Of a stretch of 13,594 bases of DNA, positions 13,519 to 13,594 are shown in pieces. Origin of the DNA: CAYMFD01 sp964389475. GTDB lineage: Bacteria > Bacteroidota > Bacteroidia > Chitinophagales > Saprospiraceae. Where the stretch lies: the NCBI GenBank assembly GCA_964389475.1, contig CAYMFD010000103.1, forward strand, positions 1-13,594, read 5' to 3'. The notes under the pieces are model-generated. The model had not been told where the DNA came from and made no database searches. It saw only the letters and a program-made list of their open reading frames with translations. The translations under genes were made by a program, and so were the position numbers. Position 1 is the stretch's first letter. The number at the start of each line of letters is the position of its first letter.

Positions 13519-13594
13519 ACTACCCTTGTTGTAATTTTCCAAACAATAACTTGACAATATCACTGTTTAAATAATATTATTGTAGAATAATAAA
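13519..13594. other. AT-rich gene-free end of the window
   Basis: No open frame of note. It contains the 12-base palindrome AATAATATTATT (13570-13581) and ACAATA/TATTGT (13554-13559 with 13578-13583). It may belong to the promoter region of a gene beyond the window; no TAnnTTTG box is visible. Confidence 0.3.

Noticed and set aside
13551..13581. TTGACA followed by an AT-rich -10-like sequence (sigma-70 type promoter)
   Set aside because: Bacteroidota housekeeping promoters do not use this consensus, and the match is expected by chance in AT-rich DNA.

Overview
The window looks like a piece of a Bacteroidota chromosome, probably from the Saprospiria/Chitinophagia side rather than Bacteroides itself; the exact genus cannot be read from it. 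The evidence: a secreted endonuclease I with a C-terminal type IX secretion (Por) sorting domain, an outer-membrane protein beginning with the Bacteroidota-typical NSPYSRFGIGD block, signal peptides ending in Gln, no Shine-Dalgarno sequences, and -7 boxes of the Bacteroidota form (T/C)AnnTTTG ahead of most transcription units. The gene content is mostly housekeeping and metabolism. I found no rRNA, tRNA, CRISPR array, intact insertion sequence or recognisable defence system.

Layout, left to right. Bases 1-63 hold the first 21 codons of a leftward gene for a secreted or lipid-anchored protein. A gene-free stretch to 672 carries its probable promoter, a leader hairpin, an inverted repeat with two outward-facing -7 boxes, and a run of perfect hairpins. 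Then come a rightward polytopic membrane protein of glycosyltransferase-C type (673-2535) and a secreted endonuclease I (2667-3734). A small leftward PspC-domain protein (3835-4047) follows. It is divergent from a rightward two-gene unit of an ALDH7-family aldehyde dehydrogenase and methylglyoxal synthase (4271-6214). A leftward pair, a SAM hydrolase-family protein and a PaaI-type thioesterase (7401-6225), overlap by 8 bp. They are divergent from a rightward pair, PhoH ATPase and an OsmC-like protein (7710-9155). The last 4.1 kb is a tightly packed leftward operon read in the order hisS, DUF554 membrane protein, coaX, FadL-like outer-membrane protein (13290-9152), whose genes abut or overlap at every junction. 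Behind hisS, 13291-13594 holds its promoter, degenerate heptamer repeats and two tandem REP-like hairpin repeats.

Functionally the genes fall into small independent units: aldehyde handling (ALDH7 plus MgsA), SAM and acyl-CoA housekeeping, stress/RNA functions (PhoH, OsmC, PspC), and translation plus CoA synthesis plus envelope (hisS/coaX/outer-membrane protein).

No clearly new system is visible. The least explained parts are the left intergenic region (hairpins and symmetrical promoter-like boxes, possibly a structured RNA or the relic of an element), the REP-like pair at the right end, and a strong preference for TAG stops (10 of 13 complete genes, no TGA).
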